Part shown: positions 13,013 to 25,500 of the stretch, in pieces
How the letters are laid out: every line of letters begins with the position of its first letter
Numbering within the stretch: the stretch's first letter is position 1
From: Rotaria sordida
Taxonomy: Eukaryota > Rotifera > Eurotatoria > Philodinida > Philodinidae
Assembly (NCBI GenBank): GCA_905250125.1
Contig: CAJNOL010000405.1
Coordinates: forward strand, 62,001-126,000
Length of the DNA: 64,000 nucleotides
Direction of reading: 5' to 3'
The notes under the pieces: model-generated
What the model was told of the DNA's origin: nothing
Seen by the model: the letters and a program-made list of their open reading frames with translations, nothing else
Databases searched by the model: none
Made by a program: the position numbers and the translations under genes

Positions 13013-13562
13013 GGTTTTAATTAACAAGGAAATGTTTTCAACTGATGGATTGCTTTTTTTTAACGAAAGCTACTGGATTTTTAGGTTATCGGTCATGCTA
13101 ATTTCGAATATAGTAATGAGAACTTCTCTTAGGTCTGCATATGTTGATTTTCTAAGTCGGCAAAATTTTTGTTTGATCTGTACAGATTATAGAGCATATT
13201 GAATTGTACAGGAAACAGTAAGTTTTTTTTTTGTTTCAAATTGTTGTTTTTGCTTAAAATACAATCATCTTAATTCATATAATATTTTAATATGAAAATC
13301 TTCAACATGCTATTATTTTATGTAAAACTCATTATTTTTAGAAAACAGAAAACACTATTGACTTATAGACAATTCAATATGTTCTATAATCTGAGTATAT
13401 CCAAAACTATTTTAGAGAAATATTTACCAATCTAGAAAATCAGTATATAAAGACTTAAGAAGATTTTTCATGATTATATTCTGAATCAGCGTGGCCGATA
13501 ATAAATTATCTAGTAGCTTTTGATGAGAAAGTGATTGATCAATTGAAAATGTTTCCACGTGA
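13013..13562. mobile_element. Foldback MITE, about 550 bp, upstream of the channel gene
   Basis: Bases about 13013-13205 are repeated in inverted orientation at about 13370-13562, with a loop of some 165 nt. Matching blocks include gaaatgttttcaactgat versus the complement of atcaattgaaaatgtttcc, and tgattttctaa versus the complement of the block near 13430. Each arm translates to a similar peptide (IVMRTSLRSAYVDFL versus IIMKNLLKSLYTDFL), which shows the ORFs here are repeat arms and not genes. The arms are clearly diverged, so the insertion is old. It ends about 60 nt before the first visible channel exon. Confidence 0.75.
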
Positions 13563-13619
13563 GTCTCTAGTATATATATATATATATATTTTCTTTTTTT
13601 TTTAATCTTTAAATTATAG

Positions 13620-15296
13620 AAGTTCACAACGTATGAGTGCAGGCCGTTTGAAGAATGCTTCAGTAGCAATTGAAGATTTGCTCAAAGAATATGATATTCG
13701 TCTGCGCCCATCATTCGGAAGTATAAATTTATAATGATTTTTGTTTTTGTTTCTTTTCTTTGTACAAAATATTTTAAATTTAGGTGAACCATTATTATTA
13801 GATATTGAAATTCGTTTAGCAAGTTTTGATAGTATATCTGAAGTTAATATGGATTATACATTAACACTTTATTTAAATCAATATTGGCGTGATGATCGTT
13901 TAGTATTTGGTAATCAAAGTGAAGAAATGACATTAACTGGTGAAATAATTGATAAATTTTGGTTACCTGATACTTTTTTTCCAAATGATAAAAGTGCATA
14001 TTTACATGATGTAACAGAAAAAAATAAAATGATACGTTTAAATGGTAATGGAGAAATTCTTTATGGTATGAGATTTACAAGTACATTAGCATGTATGATG
14101 GATTTACGACGATATCCACTTGATAGACAAAATTGTACAGTTGAAGTTGAATCATATGGTTATACACAAGCTGATGTTATTATGCGTTGGAAAAATGGAC
14201 GTGAATCTATATTAGATCTTGATAAAGTTCAATTACCACAATTTACAATAACTGGTTATGATACAATATCATATGGTCTTTATTTAGCAACAGGTAAAAT
14301 AAAAATAAAATAAATTTTTCAAGTTTGATGGATTTATTTATTTTTTTCTTTTCAAAGGCGTTTATCAACGTCTTTCATTAAGTTTTATTCTTCAACGAAA
14401 TATAGGTTATTTCTTATTTCAAACGTATCTTCCTTCAATTCTTATTGTCATGTTATCTTGGGTAAGCTTTTGGATTAATCATGAAGCAACAAGTGCACGT
14501 GTAGCATTAGGTAAAAAAAAAGAAACTAAATATTCTATGAAATTTTATAGAAATCTTGTTTATATTCTAATTGTTTTTATTTTTAAGGTATAACCACTGT
14601 TTTAACTATGACAACAATATCGACTGGTGTTCGATCATCTCTACCACGTATATCTTATGTTAAAGCAATTGATATTTATTTAGTTATGTGTTTTGTATTT
14701 GTATTTGCTGCTTTACTTGAATATGCAGCTGTTAATTATCTTTATTGGGGTACGAGAGCAAAAAAACGAAAACGAAAAAAAGAAGAAAATCATACAAAAA
14801 GAGAGAGTCATGTAAATATTATTAAAAAAAATATATATAAAAGTAAAATTTAATCTTAGGCAAAAAATATTTTTTCTTTTTTTATATTTAGACTGATTAT
14901 GAATTAGTTGAAGAAGGTGGTGGTCGAGCATCACCTATCCTTAGTTTACGTTCTTGTACTCCAGTTAATCGTCGACTAACAACAGCAACAACATCATTTG
15001 ATGAAAACTGTTTAACTCGACGAAATAATCTTATGGTTGATACTCAACCACCACGTATTCGTCCTATTTTAAGAGGAACTCCTGGATTTTATTCATCAAT
15101 AATAAATCGAAATCCACGTCAGCAACGAATGAATCGTCTTTTAAATCATTTACGAACTCGTGTTGTTAATATTCGTCATCATATACCACATGTACAGGAT
15201 GTTAACGATATTGATAAATGGTCACGTCTATGTTTTCCTATTCTTTTTATACTTTTCAATGCTATATATTGGCCATATTATATAGCTCGACCATAA
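13620..15296 (+). CDS. Cys-loop GABA-A-type (beta-like) ligand-gated chloride channel; 5' exon(s) missing
   Basis: Five exons join in phase: 13620-13720, 13784-14293, 14358-14510, 14588-14811 and 14892-15296 (stop TAA). The product is a pentameric Cys-loop receptor subunit of the plasma membrane. In order: an N-terminal helix with [12 protein letters not shown]; the beta-sandwich ligand domain with [19 protein letters not shown] and FWLPDTFF; the Cys-loop [15 protein letters not shown] (two Cys, 13 between); ESYGYT; TM1 ([14 protein letters not shown]); TM2 beginning [18 protein letters not shown]3 ([13 protein letters not shown]); a long basic intracellular loop; TM4 ([17 protein letters not shown]). 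The TM2 region and Cys-loop match GABA-A beta and insect LCCH3 subunits more than glycine receptors. The residue pattern before TM2 predicts anion selectivity. Introns are 63-80 nt. The first visible exon begins in phase 2 after a good acceptor (aaattatag), so a signal-peptide exon must lie upstream and was not found. Confidence 0.9.
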
Positions 15297-17749
15297 ACAT
15301 CTGGCTAAGAAAATAAATTGAAAAAATAAAATCCAATTATTGATGAAAAACTATTGTACATTCTATGATTTCTTTTTAATGAATGCGTTTAGAAAAAAAA
15401 CAAAGAAAAAACAAGAGACTCTATTTGTGTTATTTATTTTCAAAATAGAGTGTTAATTTAAAAAACAATAAGATTTAATTGTCTTGAGTATTGTCAATAA
15501 TTACACTGTTGATGCAAATAAACTGAAAAATCAATCCAGAAAATTGATGAAATATATCTAGTCAATTAATGTCAAGAGTAATGCAATACGAGAAAGAGTT
15601 TTTATGACAATGAATAATACGACAATAAAAAAAAAAAGAAATTGTAATGTCTATCAATGATGTATAAACGACTATTTATTGATGAATCGAATTTATTAAA
15701 ATATAATTAAACGAACAAACTTATCAAGAATATAAATATTACTAAAGATATTTTATTTTTCATATTTGTTTCCATGAAGTCAGTTTGATTTTTTTTTGCT
15801 TTGTTGTCTATTATTTGCTCATCGGTTAATTAGCTTTTGAAACATATTTATTCGATAGATAGATAGATTGTTAATTTTATTATTATCTATTAGTTTTGGT
15901 CTACAACGTTAATGTTTGTGATTTAGTAATATCCTATTTTCTTCACATATAAGACAAATTTTAATTAATATGCATTAAAACAATATTTGATAACATAGTA
16001 AAAAGCATAATACATTTAATTATTTTAGCAACAAAGATTTTTTTGCAAATCATTGAAATAGTTGCAAATAGCACAAGATATTTTATGAGAATGATTGAGA
16101 GCAACGAAAACGAGATAAGCCTTGTGTAAAGGCTTCTATTGGAAAAATAATAAGTTATTAGTGTATTTATTAAGACGTATTTGGATTAAGAATACTAGTT
16201 TTTGATCTTTAAAGTTTCAGGAATTAATTACCACTAATACTCAATAATCTTTCTTTTCTTTTATCATTTATATTATTCTATGTTTCTTCCATAGACACTT
16301 GTACAATAACCGTCGTTATCATCGAAATTAATGATATTAAGACAACAATTACAGTATATTACAATAATCTTTGTATCATTATGAAAAATTTTGCTGAAAA
16401 AAAATAGGGTTGTTTTTCTATGGTCATTTGTTAATAAGTATTTCAATGAGATATATCGATACTATTTTATCATATTAACTTGTAGTGATTTTTCGGTCAC
16501 TTATAAAACATGAAATTATTAAAAAATATTTATCTTTCAATGATTGAATCACATTCGGAGATGCTCAAGAAATTTATTAATACAAAAGAAAACATGAAAA
16601 TTACATTTTCATTAACACTTTAATTGAATTACTTTAAACAAAGAAACGAAGAGATATGGTTCAATGCATTTTTTAATATTATTCTATAAATAAATATTTC
16701 TGATACATAATTTTATTTGTGTCGTTTATTATGAACGATTTATGTTGAATATGTATTGACAATAATTTTCTAGTTAACATCAATAACTTCAAGTAATTAT
16801 ATCGACGACGATTAGCAATAGTTCTAAAGGTCACGAGAAAAGAATTAACGACATTAGACATTTTTGTGTATTTATTGTTGTTTTCTTGATTGATGAATAA
16901 ATTGTTTTTTTCTTATAAACATTATGTTCATATAAAGAATTTTAGCAATTTATAGGAAATAATATATAAAAAATCTATTCAAAAAAGAAATGAAAAATAT
17001 GCTTATCTTCATATATGAAAATTTTAATTTCTAATAAAGAGATAAAAAGCAAATATATATATATATAATCAAACTGTTAAATTATGTGAAATATTGTTTC
17101 TGTTTACATATAGATTTATCTATATTAGTGTAATTAGAAACAAGACTTACACATTTTCTTGAAAGAATCCATATGATATGATATCTTAGTCTCAAATGTT
17201 GTGCACATATATGTTGACATGTCATTTGTCATATAGCATTATCATGTCCAAATGCTACTTACATATACATACAAAATAGAGGAGGAGAAAATCGGAATAT
17301 TTCATCTATTCGGAATCATATTATCGCTACTTCCAATCGTTAATGATGATGATGAGAACGAAACTCGTAGTAGCAAACTATATAAGCAAAAACAAATTCC
17401 TTGTCTCTCTCTCTCTCTCTCTCTGCCTCTTATATATTGAAGAATCATTATCATTCCAGACGCGTACTTATGATAGATCAATCTGGTTTCTCTTTGTTTG
17501 TTGTATCTCCTACATATCGTATTTAAGAGAATATTGACGAAAAAAGCGTAAGAAACTAGAGACTTTTTTTCACAATAGGACAAGAACAATAAAAGAACAA
17601 ACATAACTCGACATTTTTCCATATTTTTAATGACATCCATATAGATCGAGCAATCATAAACAACAATAATAATAAGAATAATAATAATAATAATACAAAG
17701 AAAAGGAATCAAATATAACGTTCACTCGGTCAATCAAATATATCTTGTT
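15297..17749. other. Gene-free stretch with simple repeats
   Basis: No supported gene. An AATAAA at about 15309-15314 (gaaaataaattg) follows the channel stop codon closely. Simple repeats are (TA)n at about 17055-17071, (CT)n at about 17404-17424 and an (AAT)n-type tract at about 17663-17698. The overlapping ORFs at 17252-17712 read through the CT tract on both strands and look like chance. Confidence 0.5.
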
Positions 17750-17759
17750 NNNNNNNNNN
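17750..17759. other. Assembly gap (10 N)
   Basis: Ten unknown bases, a conventional placeholder for a gap of uncertain size. It lies about 40 nt before the start of the next gene, so that gene's promoter or leader may be incomplete. Confidence 0.99.
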
Positions 17760-17801
17760 AATCAGTGGTGTGTATGAGCAGAATCGAATTTGAATATATT
17801 G

Positions 17802-18991
17802 ATGCTTACTGAGTCTTTTGTTCTCATTGCTATATTTATTACGATGAATTTTTATCACATTGATGGTAAGTATTTACCAAAGGGATTTACTTTTATTTTT
17901 TATGTAAATAATAAATTAATATCATTTCTATATATAGGTGACTCTGTTCCATGTTCTAATCGTGAACATTCACCATTATGTTTTTGTCGATCATCATATC
18001 GACGTTCCTTATTAACGGATTTATTTATTTCTAAAATATCTCTTTCTCAATGTGCTACTTCGTATTCTAGTAGACAATGTCGTCAAGGCCGGTTATCTCC
18101 GTCGTCAACACATGTCACTCAACTTGTACCAAATCTAGTTAATTATAGCCATTGTTTAGAAGATGCACATTGTCTTCATACCCTAAATAATACACAACGT
18201 TGTCAACGATGTCAAATAACGCCTTCATCGTTACTGACAGAAAATATTTCTTATATTATTAGTACAACAACAAATCATCTTCCAACAGATTCATGTTTTT
18301 ATATTTGTGAACATGATAAATCATGTGGATTTTTATGTTTTGATCGTCGTATAACAGTAACAATCAATTGTAATATATGTCGAGGACGTAGACGCAATGT
18401 TACATGTCGGTAGGTCTTTAAAATCATGTCTCTATAGAAATTAATTAACATAACTAAATAATTTAATTTATATATTTATTTTTCAATAGTTGTATTAATA
18501 CCAAACAACCTCAATCATGTCTTCGATTGACAACTGAAACAACAACTCCACGTTGGATGCAAAAACGTGGTTTTCCAGCTGCTGGAATTCTTGCATTAAT
18601 GGTTTTAGCTACTGCTTTATTAATAATTATCATAAAACTTATCACTCGTCAATTAGATTTGTTAGCTGGACGTAATACTAAAACTCGTCGTCGTTCAATA
18701 ACAACAATGACAACATATAGAAGTCGACAACCATCACCTTCAACAGCAATTAGTTATCCAAATACACCACTTATTCCTTCTGTACAATCACGGAAAGATA
18801 TCGTTACGGCTAATACAATGGTTGAATTATTAAATGATAAATCACGAGAATATGTTGTAGATATTCATCAACGTACTAATGCTGATGATTTAGGTGTTTT
18901 TTTCTTAAAAAGGACTTCACCATTAAATCCCAAGTCAAAAGAAATAATCAATGTCAATGTTGGCAATGAAGAACGAGAAGCTCGAATTTGA
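17802..18991 (+). CDS. Orphan type I membrane protein with Cys-rich ectodomain
   Basis: Exons 17802-17865, 17938-18409 and 18490-18991 join in phase to give 345 residues. The start ATG at 17802 opens a hydrophobic signal peptide (ESFVLIAIFITMNFY), and the first intron falls right after it. The predicted extracellular part, about residues 22-190, has many Cys in short pairs (CFC, CQRCQ, CNIC, CRCINT) and two or more N-x-S/T sites. One transmembrane helix (GILALMVLATALLIIIIKL) lies near residue 205. The cytoplasmic tail of about 120 residues starts basic (TRRRS) and is rich in Ser and Thr. I recognise no family. The layout is that of a cell-surface receptor or adhesion protein, but no function can be assigned. 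The frame is supported by splice phases, a clean start and a single stop. Confidence 0.75.
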
Positions 18992-20369
18992 TTTTTTTTT
19001 GCTTGTTTTTGTTTTGTTTTTGATATCTGATTAACTGTGATGTTTCATTGAGTATGAGATAAAAAAGAAAAACTTTTTGAATGATAAAAACTTCTTCATG
19101 AATCTATTGATAAGCAAAATGTTTGATTAATTGTAAGTTGATCGCATAGATTTTATTTCAGAAGATGAACAAAAAAATTCTAATTAAATAATAGAAAAGA
19201 AAATATTATCTTGACACGTACCCGAATGACATAGTTGCTCATTAACTGAAATATGAGTCTATTCTAATGCATCATAACTAATAAATACACGAGACACTCA
19301 AACACAACAGTTATCCAATTAAAATCTTTGTTAAACTTACCAGTAGAAAATTACTATTCTTAATTTGTTGCATATTATTTAATGCAGAAAACTATTCATC
19401 ATGTACTATTTTCGATGCTAAGAATAACAAAACCTATTGGAATTTCATTTTTATCATAAATTTTGATATATTGTATTGAATAATTTCTTATAATTATTTA
19501 AATAAATAGTAATTTACTTTTCAAAAAAAAAACAGATTAGACTCATTAATATAAACTTGAATAATATAAATATTTAATGGACATTGTAGATTATCTCAAA
19601 TAACAACTTTTTAATTAGAAATAAATAATTTATTCTAAAATAGATTTTTCTCTAGTTCTCTATCATGGAAAAAAAAAGTCATAAATCAATATCTTTGTTT
19701 TTTTTTCCTGAATATTATATATAGTACTACTTATTGAATACCAAATTTGGATGATCAAGTTGCAGAATGAAGGAAGCATTCTTAATGAGATTTTGCCGAT
19801 TACCCTATAGAAATACAGCTGAATAAACTTATTGTTGTACTTTATAACTTATACGTTTTAGAATATATTTTACAGATCTTATTGTTTGATGATTTTTTAA
19901 TTAACATTCAAATACATCGGCACATTTTACACTATGATTAACAAATAAAAGAATTCAAAAGAAAAAATACTGAAATATTATTAATTAATAATTTCATTGA
20001 AAATATAAATATCTTCAAATTTGTATTTTCATTGTCTATAGTAATTAAAAGAAAAAAGACTTCGAGATTTTTATGAATGTCGAAAAATAAAGAACTATTC
20101 AAAATTCATGTTTTATTGTATGACAATGTCTATTGTCAAAAGTTTAACTAGGAATAAATCCTATACAATAAAATCAAAAATAAAAGTTGTAAAAAGTAGA
20201 ATTTTATTTGTTTGATATTGATGTATTGTAGATAAATTTAAGTCGTATTGATTTTTTTTTATTTTCCTAATTGTTGTATTATCGAAATATACATAAACGA
20301 TCATACACAAGAAAAGAATTACAGGATAGCAACGGAAGAATTTATTTAAACCGGAATGTTCCCTTTTGT
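18992..20369. other. Gene-free stretch between tail-to-tail genes
   Basis: No supported gene. The strands of the flanking genes converge here, so both 3' ends should lie inside. The sequence is very AT-rich with several A and T runs (for example near 19525 and 19672). The minus-strand ORF at 20161-20376 has no domain and overlaps the end of the carrier gene in another frame. Confidence 0.5.
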
Positions 20370-21590
20370 TTACCATCTTACTTGCCCTTTATATTCTTCT
20401 TTTAATGAAATTCGTTTAACTGTTTCATAACCAAATATAATAAATAATGAATAAACACATGAATGAGAAAGACGAGCTGTTAAACCTTTTGTAAATATTT
20501 TAAAACGTTCTTCTTGCCATAATTCATGCATTATTTGCATAACTTTTCGTCGTTCTTGTTCAACTTGTATACGTGTACGACATACATCAAGTGGATTTGT
20601 AAGTAATGTCGATGTAAGAGAAGATAATGGACCAGCAATACATTGAATTACAAGTAATGGTAATGGGAATAAATTAGCTGAAACAAAAAAAAAAATAAAA
20701 AAATAAACATGAATATACATTTGAATATGACAAAAAATTTCTTTTGCTTCTAAACAATGTTATGACTATAACGTAATTAAAAATTATCAACACACAAAAT
20801 GTCTTCAAATAAACATATTAGACTTACGAAATCTAGCTTCAATATTGAGCATTTGTCTTTGATAAAAATAATATGATGGCCACCAAATTGCACTAGTTAA
20901 ACTGAATAAAAATGTTGAAATAAAATATCCACGATAAAAACCTTTTAAACTCAGGCGAGGTTTATGATTATTAGATTCATTTTCATAGAGTACTATTTTA
21001 CATATATGTTTAAATATTAAATAATTACTATTACGAATTTCTTTTGGTACATGTATACGACGAATTTGTCGGCGTGTTATATTTGCTTCTGTTACTGTTG
21101 TATCTGATACAGATGTTATACCATCTTTAGTACGAATTTTTTTTCCTGGTGATGTTAAACCAACTAATTGCATATGTTGAGATATAATATCAATTGGACA
21201 AGCAAGTATTTGTGCTACTAATGAAGCTGTTGAACCAGCAAAACCAGCACGTAAATATTCATTTTTAGTTAAAATATTGGCATGTGAACGTGTGGCTTCA
21301 AATGTTGTTATATAAATTAAACCAGGTACTAATTGAAAATTATAAACAAGAAAACCTTTATACAATGAACGAAAACCTTCATAACGAACAGTTGTTGTTA
21401 ATGCATCCCATGTTCCTTTATAAATTGATGATTGTACTTGTACTTGTAAACGTGTACGAACAAGTGTAAATGGATAAAGAAGTGAACGAACAGTAAATGT
21501 CGATAGAAGATTTAAAGGAACATATCGACTTTTATTAAGCATCGGCCAATCAATATCATGTATTATCCTTGGATCATCGCTTTCAGACAT
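20370..21590 (-). CDS. SLC25A44: Mitochondrial carrier, SLC25A44-like
   Basis: Two exons, 20828-21590 and 20370-20677, join in phase to 356 residues. Three mitochondrial-carrier repeats are present, with signature motifs PFTLVRTRLQVQ (repeat 1), PIDIISQHMQLVG (repeat 2, degenerate PxDxxSQ) and PLDVCRTRIQVE (repeat 3). Flanking landmarks typical of SLC25A44 are IDWPML near the N-terminus, AGSTASLVAQ, GFYRGY, IWWPSYYFY and the Trp end. In mammals SLC25A44 imports branched-chain amino acids across the inner mitochondrial membrane. The loop between repeats 2 and 3 is longer than usual, with a polar insertion (RTKDGITSVSDTT). An in-frame ATG exists at 21623, but the one at 21590 (MSESDD) fits the family N-terminus better and follows an acceptor-like ttttaag. 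The intron is 150 nt. Confidence 0.9.
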
Positions 21591-21864
21591 GAAGTGCTTA
21601 AAAATAAATAAATAGAGATTCATTCATTTTAAGAGTTGATTTTATCAGAAAAATTTTTATGTTCTATTCAGAATCTATTTAATCATTAACATCAACAACC
21701 AAACTAATACAAAATGAAACATTCAAATATAACAATCTGTATAAGGTTTTTTTTTTTTATATAGAACATGAAATAAATGAAAAAATTCCTATTAGAAGAA
21801 CTTGACGATTTTACAAATAACAAACAAAACGAAAATACGTTTAATTTACAAAAATACAAAAAAA

Positions 21865-22493
21865 TTATTTTGATGATGATAATATTTGATTTATTGGTGT
21901 TGCTCGTTGCTGAAGAATTTTTTGTACTAAACCTTGACTGGCCATATATAATAATTGAAAACGTTTCGTCATTGTTGTTGTTGGATTTGTTTGAATATAT
22001 GCATATAATTTTTTATTAAGATCAATTAATACATTATATAAATAATCTCGTACATTTGGATGTGATAAATCAAGACAAATCAATGCTTCATATAAATAAC
22101 TAAATATGAAAAATAAAAATAGAATAGATGATGGTGATGATGATTTAAAAATAAATAATTTACCTATATTTTAATTCTTGATGTGTATTTAAATCAGCTG
22201 CAAGTTGTTGAATTAAAGAAAGAATAACTGGAATTTGTAATGGACATGGTTGCATTGAAAATAATTCAGATGGACGGATATTTTCACATAGATATAAAAC
22301 AAGATTTAAATCAGATGCCGATAAAACATATTCAAATGCTTGATTTAATTGGCCAGAATGAACAAATTTCAATGCAGTTTGTTGTTTAATATCAGTTGTT
22401 AAAGTTTTATTTGTTAGATTAGATGATGCAACAGTAGCTACTGGAGTTGTTGCTTGACTAACTGCTGATTGTGGTTTTGGTGTAATTGTTCTC

Positions 22494-22530
<37 letters not shown>

Positions 22531-25500
22531 GACGAAGATGTTGAACAATTAAAGTATTTATTTCATTTTTTTGTGTAACTAATAATTCACGTAAAATATT
22601 TGTGATTTCATCACGAATAATTGATTGTATCATCTCTCGAATTCTATTAATCAAAGAAAAAAAAAAAGCTTTTAGCACAATCCCTGCAGGATTAAAATAT
22701 GAAACACGATGTAGCTGGTGTTGCTAATTAGAGGAAGATTTTTTTGTATTCTATCTATTTTGGAATACAATTCTTCATCATTCTTTTACTTAATCTTCCA
22801 GAAATCAAATAAGAAAGTAGTTCATATATTAACAATATCCGTCACGTCTGTATTGGCTAGAGCCCCGCCGCATCAGAGTTGGCGTTGATGTAAGTTATAC
22901 AAACTCTGAAGATCCTGTTTCATTCTTTTCTTATATAGCATTTATTTTTGATGATTTTAACGTTAAGTAACCGAAAACTGTCAAGTCAATAGTGAGGTAA
23001 TATGAAATAGAAAAGAAAACGCACGAAAATATCTACACTAGATCAAGTTTCACAAGTGATTATTGCAAAAAAAAACAAAGATCAATGCCATTGAATATCT
23101 CCGATTTCATCATTAGATATATTTACATTATGTTCACGTTGCCTTAAGAAGATTCCACTTCTCTTTTTTTGACCGTTGCTGATTCTCAAAGATCTTGATT
23201 TTCCGTAGGATCACATCGAATTTGTTTACGACCGTTCTCTAGCTTTGTCCAATCAATCTGAGATTTTGATCACAGATATCTGTAAGTATTTTCCAGCGAT
23301 AAAATCGGCCGGTTTCGTTGTTGACGTTCCTATCCGGATTTATAGAGTTCCGAACGTCAGTACTCCATTTTTGGATCACAATCTTTACGTATTTCTCTCA
23401 TAAAAAACAAAGAAAGCGAAATTTTTGAAAAAGTATAGAATCATCTCTGAGACGTGGTCTAAGGTATCTTCAAAAAAAAAAACTTTCAGTCTGTAAGTGG
23501 ATCCGATATAGTCCTATGGAAAACTTACAAAAACCTTGTTTAAAGCTTTTTTCTTCGAACACTCGTCTCCTTATTTTAGATACTCTATTTGTGAGAGAAA
23601 TTTCATACGAATCTATGGTACTCTATTCGAGAACCAGAATTAACTAATTTACGAGAAAAAAAATTCGGGGTTAAAAGATCACTCGTTACTAAGATGTGTG
23701 TGAGGGGTCCAGATTTCTACCTCTATACTTCAATACTGCTTTTAGATCGTGTTTCACAAAAAAAAAATAATAAAGTTTTAGTTTAATGATATAATCTTAC
23801 AAAGGTGTAAGATTTGTTGTCATATATTGAGTAATTTCATTTTGAAGCATATTTATTAATTCTTGATTTTTCTTTTCAAATTCTTTTAATAATTGTGTTG
23901 ATTCTTTACGTATTTCAGTCATCATTTGTTCACGTTGTTGAATTAATGAACGTTGTTGTTGACGACCATATTCGATCATTTCTTGTAAATCTATATATTA
24001 TAATTGTTTATTTATTTGAAAAAAATATATAAATTATATATTACATTCTTTTGTACCACGTTTAAATACATCATTTGTTTGTTGAAACATATTTGTTGCA
24101 GCTTTTTCAAATGATGGTATAACAATTTGATTAAATGTATCACGATAGGATGTGATCATTGTTGTTTGAATTGCATTTGCTACGGCATTACTTAATGAAT
24201 CAATCATCGTCTAATATTAATTACATAAAATATAACATAAGAAAAATAAAAATAAAAGAAAAATTAGTGAATAAAACCTTTGAACGAAATATTTGTGTTA
24301 TTGTTTGTTTAATAACTGTATCAGTAGCTAATAATTTTGCAGCTAACTCTTTATGTAAATTATCTTTTAAATCTCGATATGGTTCAAATACAGATTTCAT
24401 TGCTATAATGAAAAAAAAAAAATTTTTTTTTATGGATGAAATATTATTTGTTTTTCATACCTGCTTGTACATATGTTTGAATTTTTTCTATAAGTATAGT
24501 TTCTAATCGATCATAATGTGCATCGGTTAAAGTTAGTTCGGGTTCATTTGTTGTTATTATATCAATTGGTGCTGTGCTAGGACTTGGCCGACTTGGTCGA
24601 GAAGTGACAACTAAGGATAAATGAAAATTGAAATTCAAAAAATTTATCATCTCGTACGCTTATTCTTTCACGATACTCGTAATGGCAATTTATGGATAGT
24701 CCTGGAGAAAAGTAGTCGCTCGTTATAAAATGTTACTATTCTTTATTATACTGAATTGATACTTTGAATGCATGCGTGTGGTAATAAACCCTGATCACAA
24801 GCATCAACTTGCTCTCCATTAACTCACATGTACTAGAGTTTTGATTCGTACATTGTCTTTCTCTTGTAAAAAAGGATATATTCAGCAGAAATATACACTG
24901 GAAAGGGTTTGATTGATGATTTTGCTATTCCACAAATTACTACTGGTTTTTTTTCTACCGCTAAAGGTACTCCTTATATGTGTATTTTATTATCATCAAA
25001 GATCGTGATACGTAGTCAAGATCTTTATATGATAAAAATCATAAACTATCGTTCATAGAAAAGTTAATTATGATTTTATTATTGAAATTTAACTGAAAAC
25101 AGAAAAATATATGATTCCGTTACTAACAAAACCCTAGGGAAAAGAAGTATTATCATAGAAAACAATTGAATTTGTTTTGTCATTTTATCTCTCATGAGAA
25201 TTTGATTGATGAAGAAAAGATAAACATAAGCAAAATGAGATTTTTATTCATTCTAAACAAACTATATTCTCTTTAGTATCTAATGAATGGTCTATTATTC
25301 GAATGATTTTTTTTTTTACTAAAATACCAGTTTGTTCGAGATTAATCAATCTATCAACTTTGCTTGTTAATTGTTCGAGACGTTGACAACATCGTTCAAG
25401 TTTTTCATCATATGCTGGTTGATATGTTGTTTGTGAAATAGGTTCAGACGATAGATTTGTTACATGTGAACGATGTTGATTTAATTGATGAGTTAATTCA

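Noticed and set aside
12999..13202. Plus-strand ORF before the channel gene as its first exon
   Set aside because: Its peptide is mirrored by the minus-strand ORF 13424-13669, so both are arms of a foldback element.
17252..17712. Overlapping ORFs around 17.3-17.7 kb
   Set aside because: They read through a CT microsatellite and an AAT tract on opposite strands; no domain or splice support.
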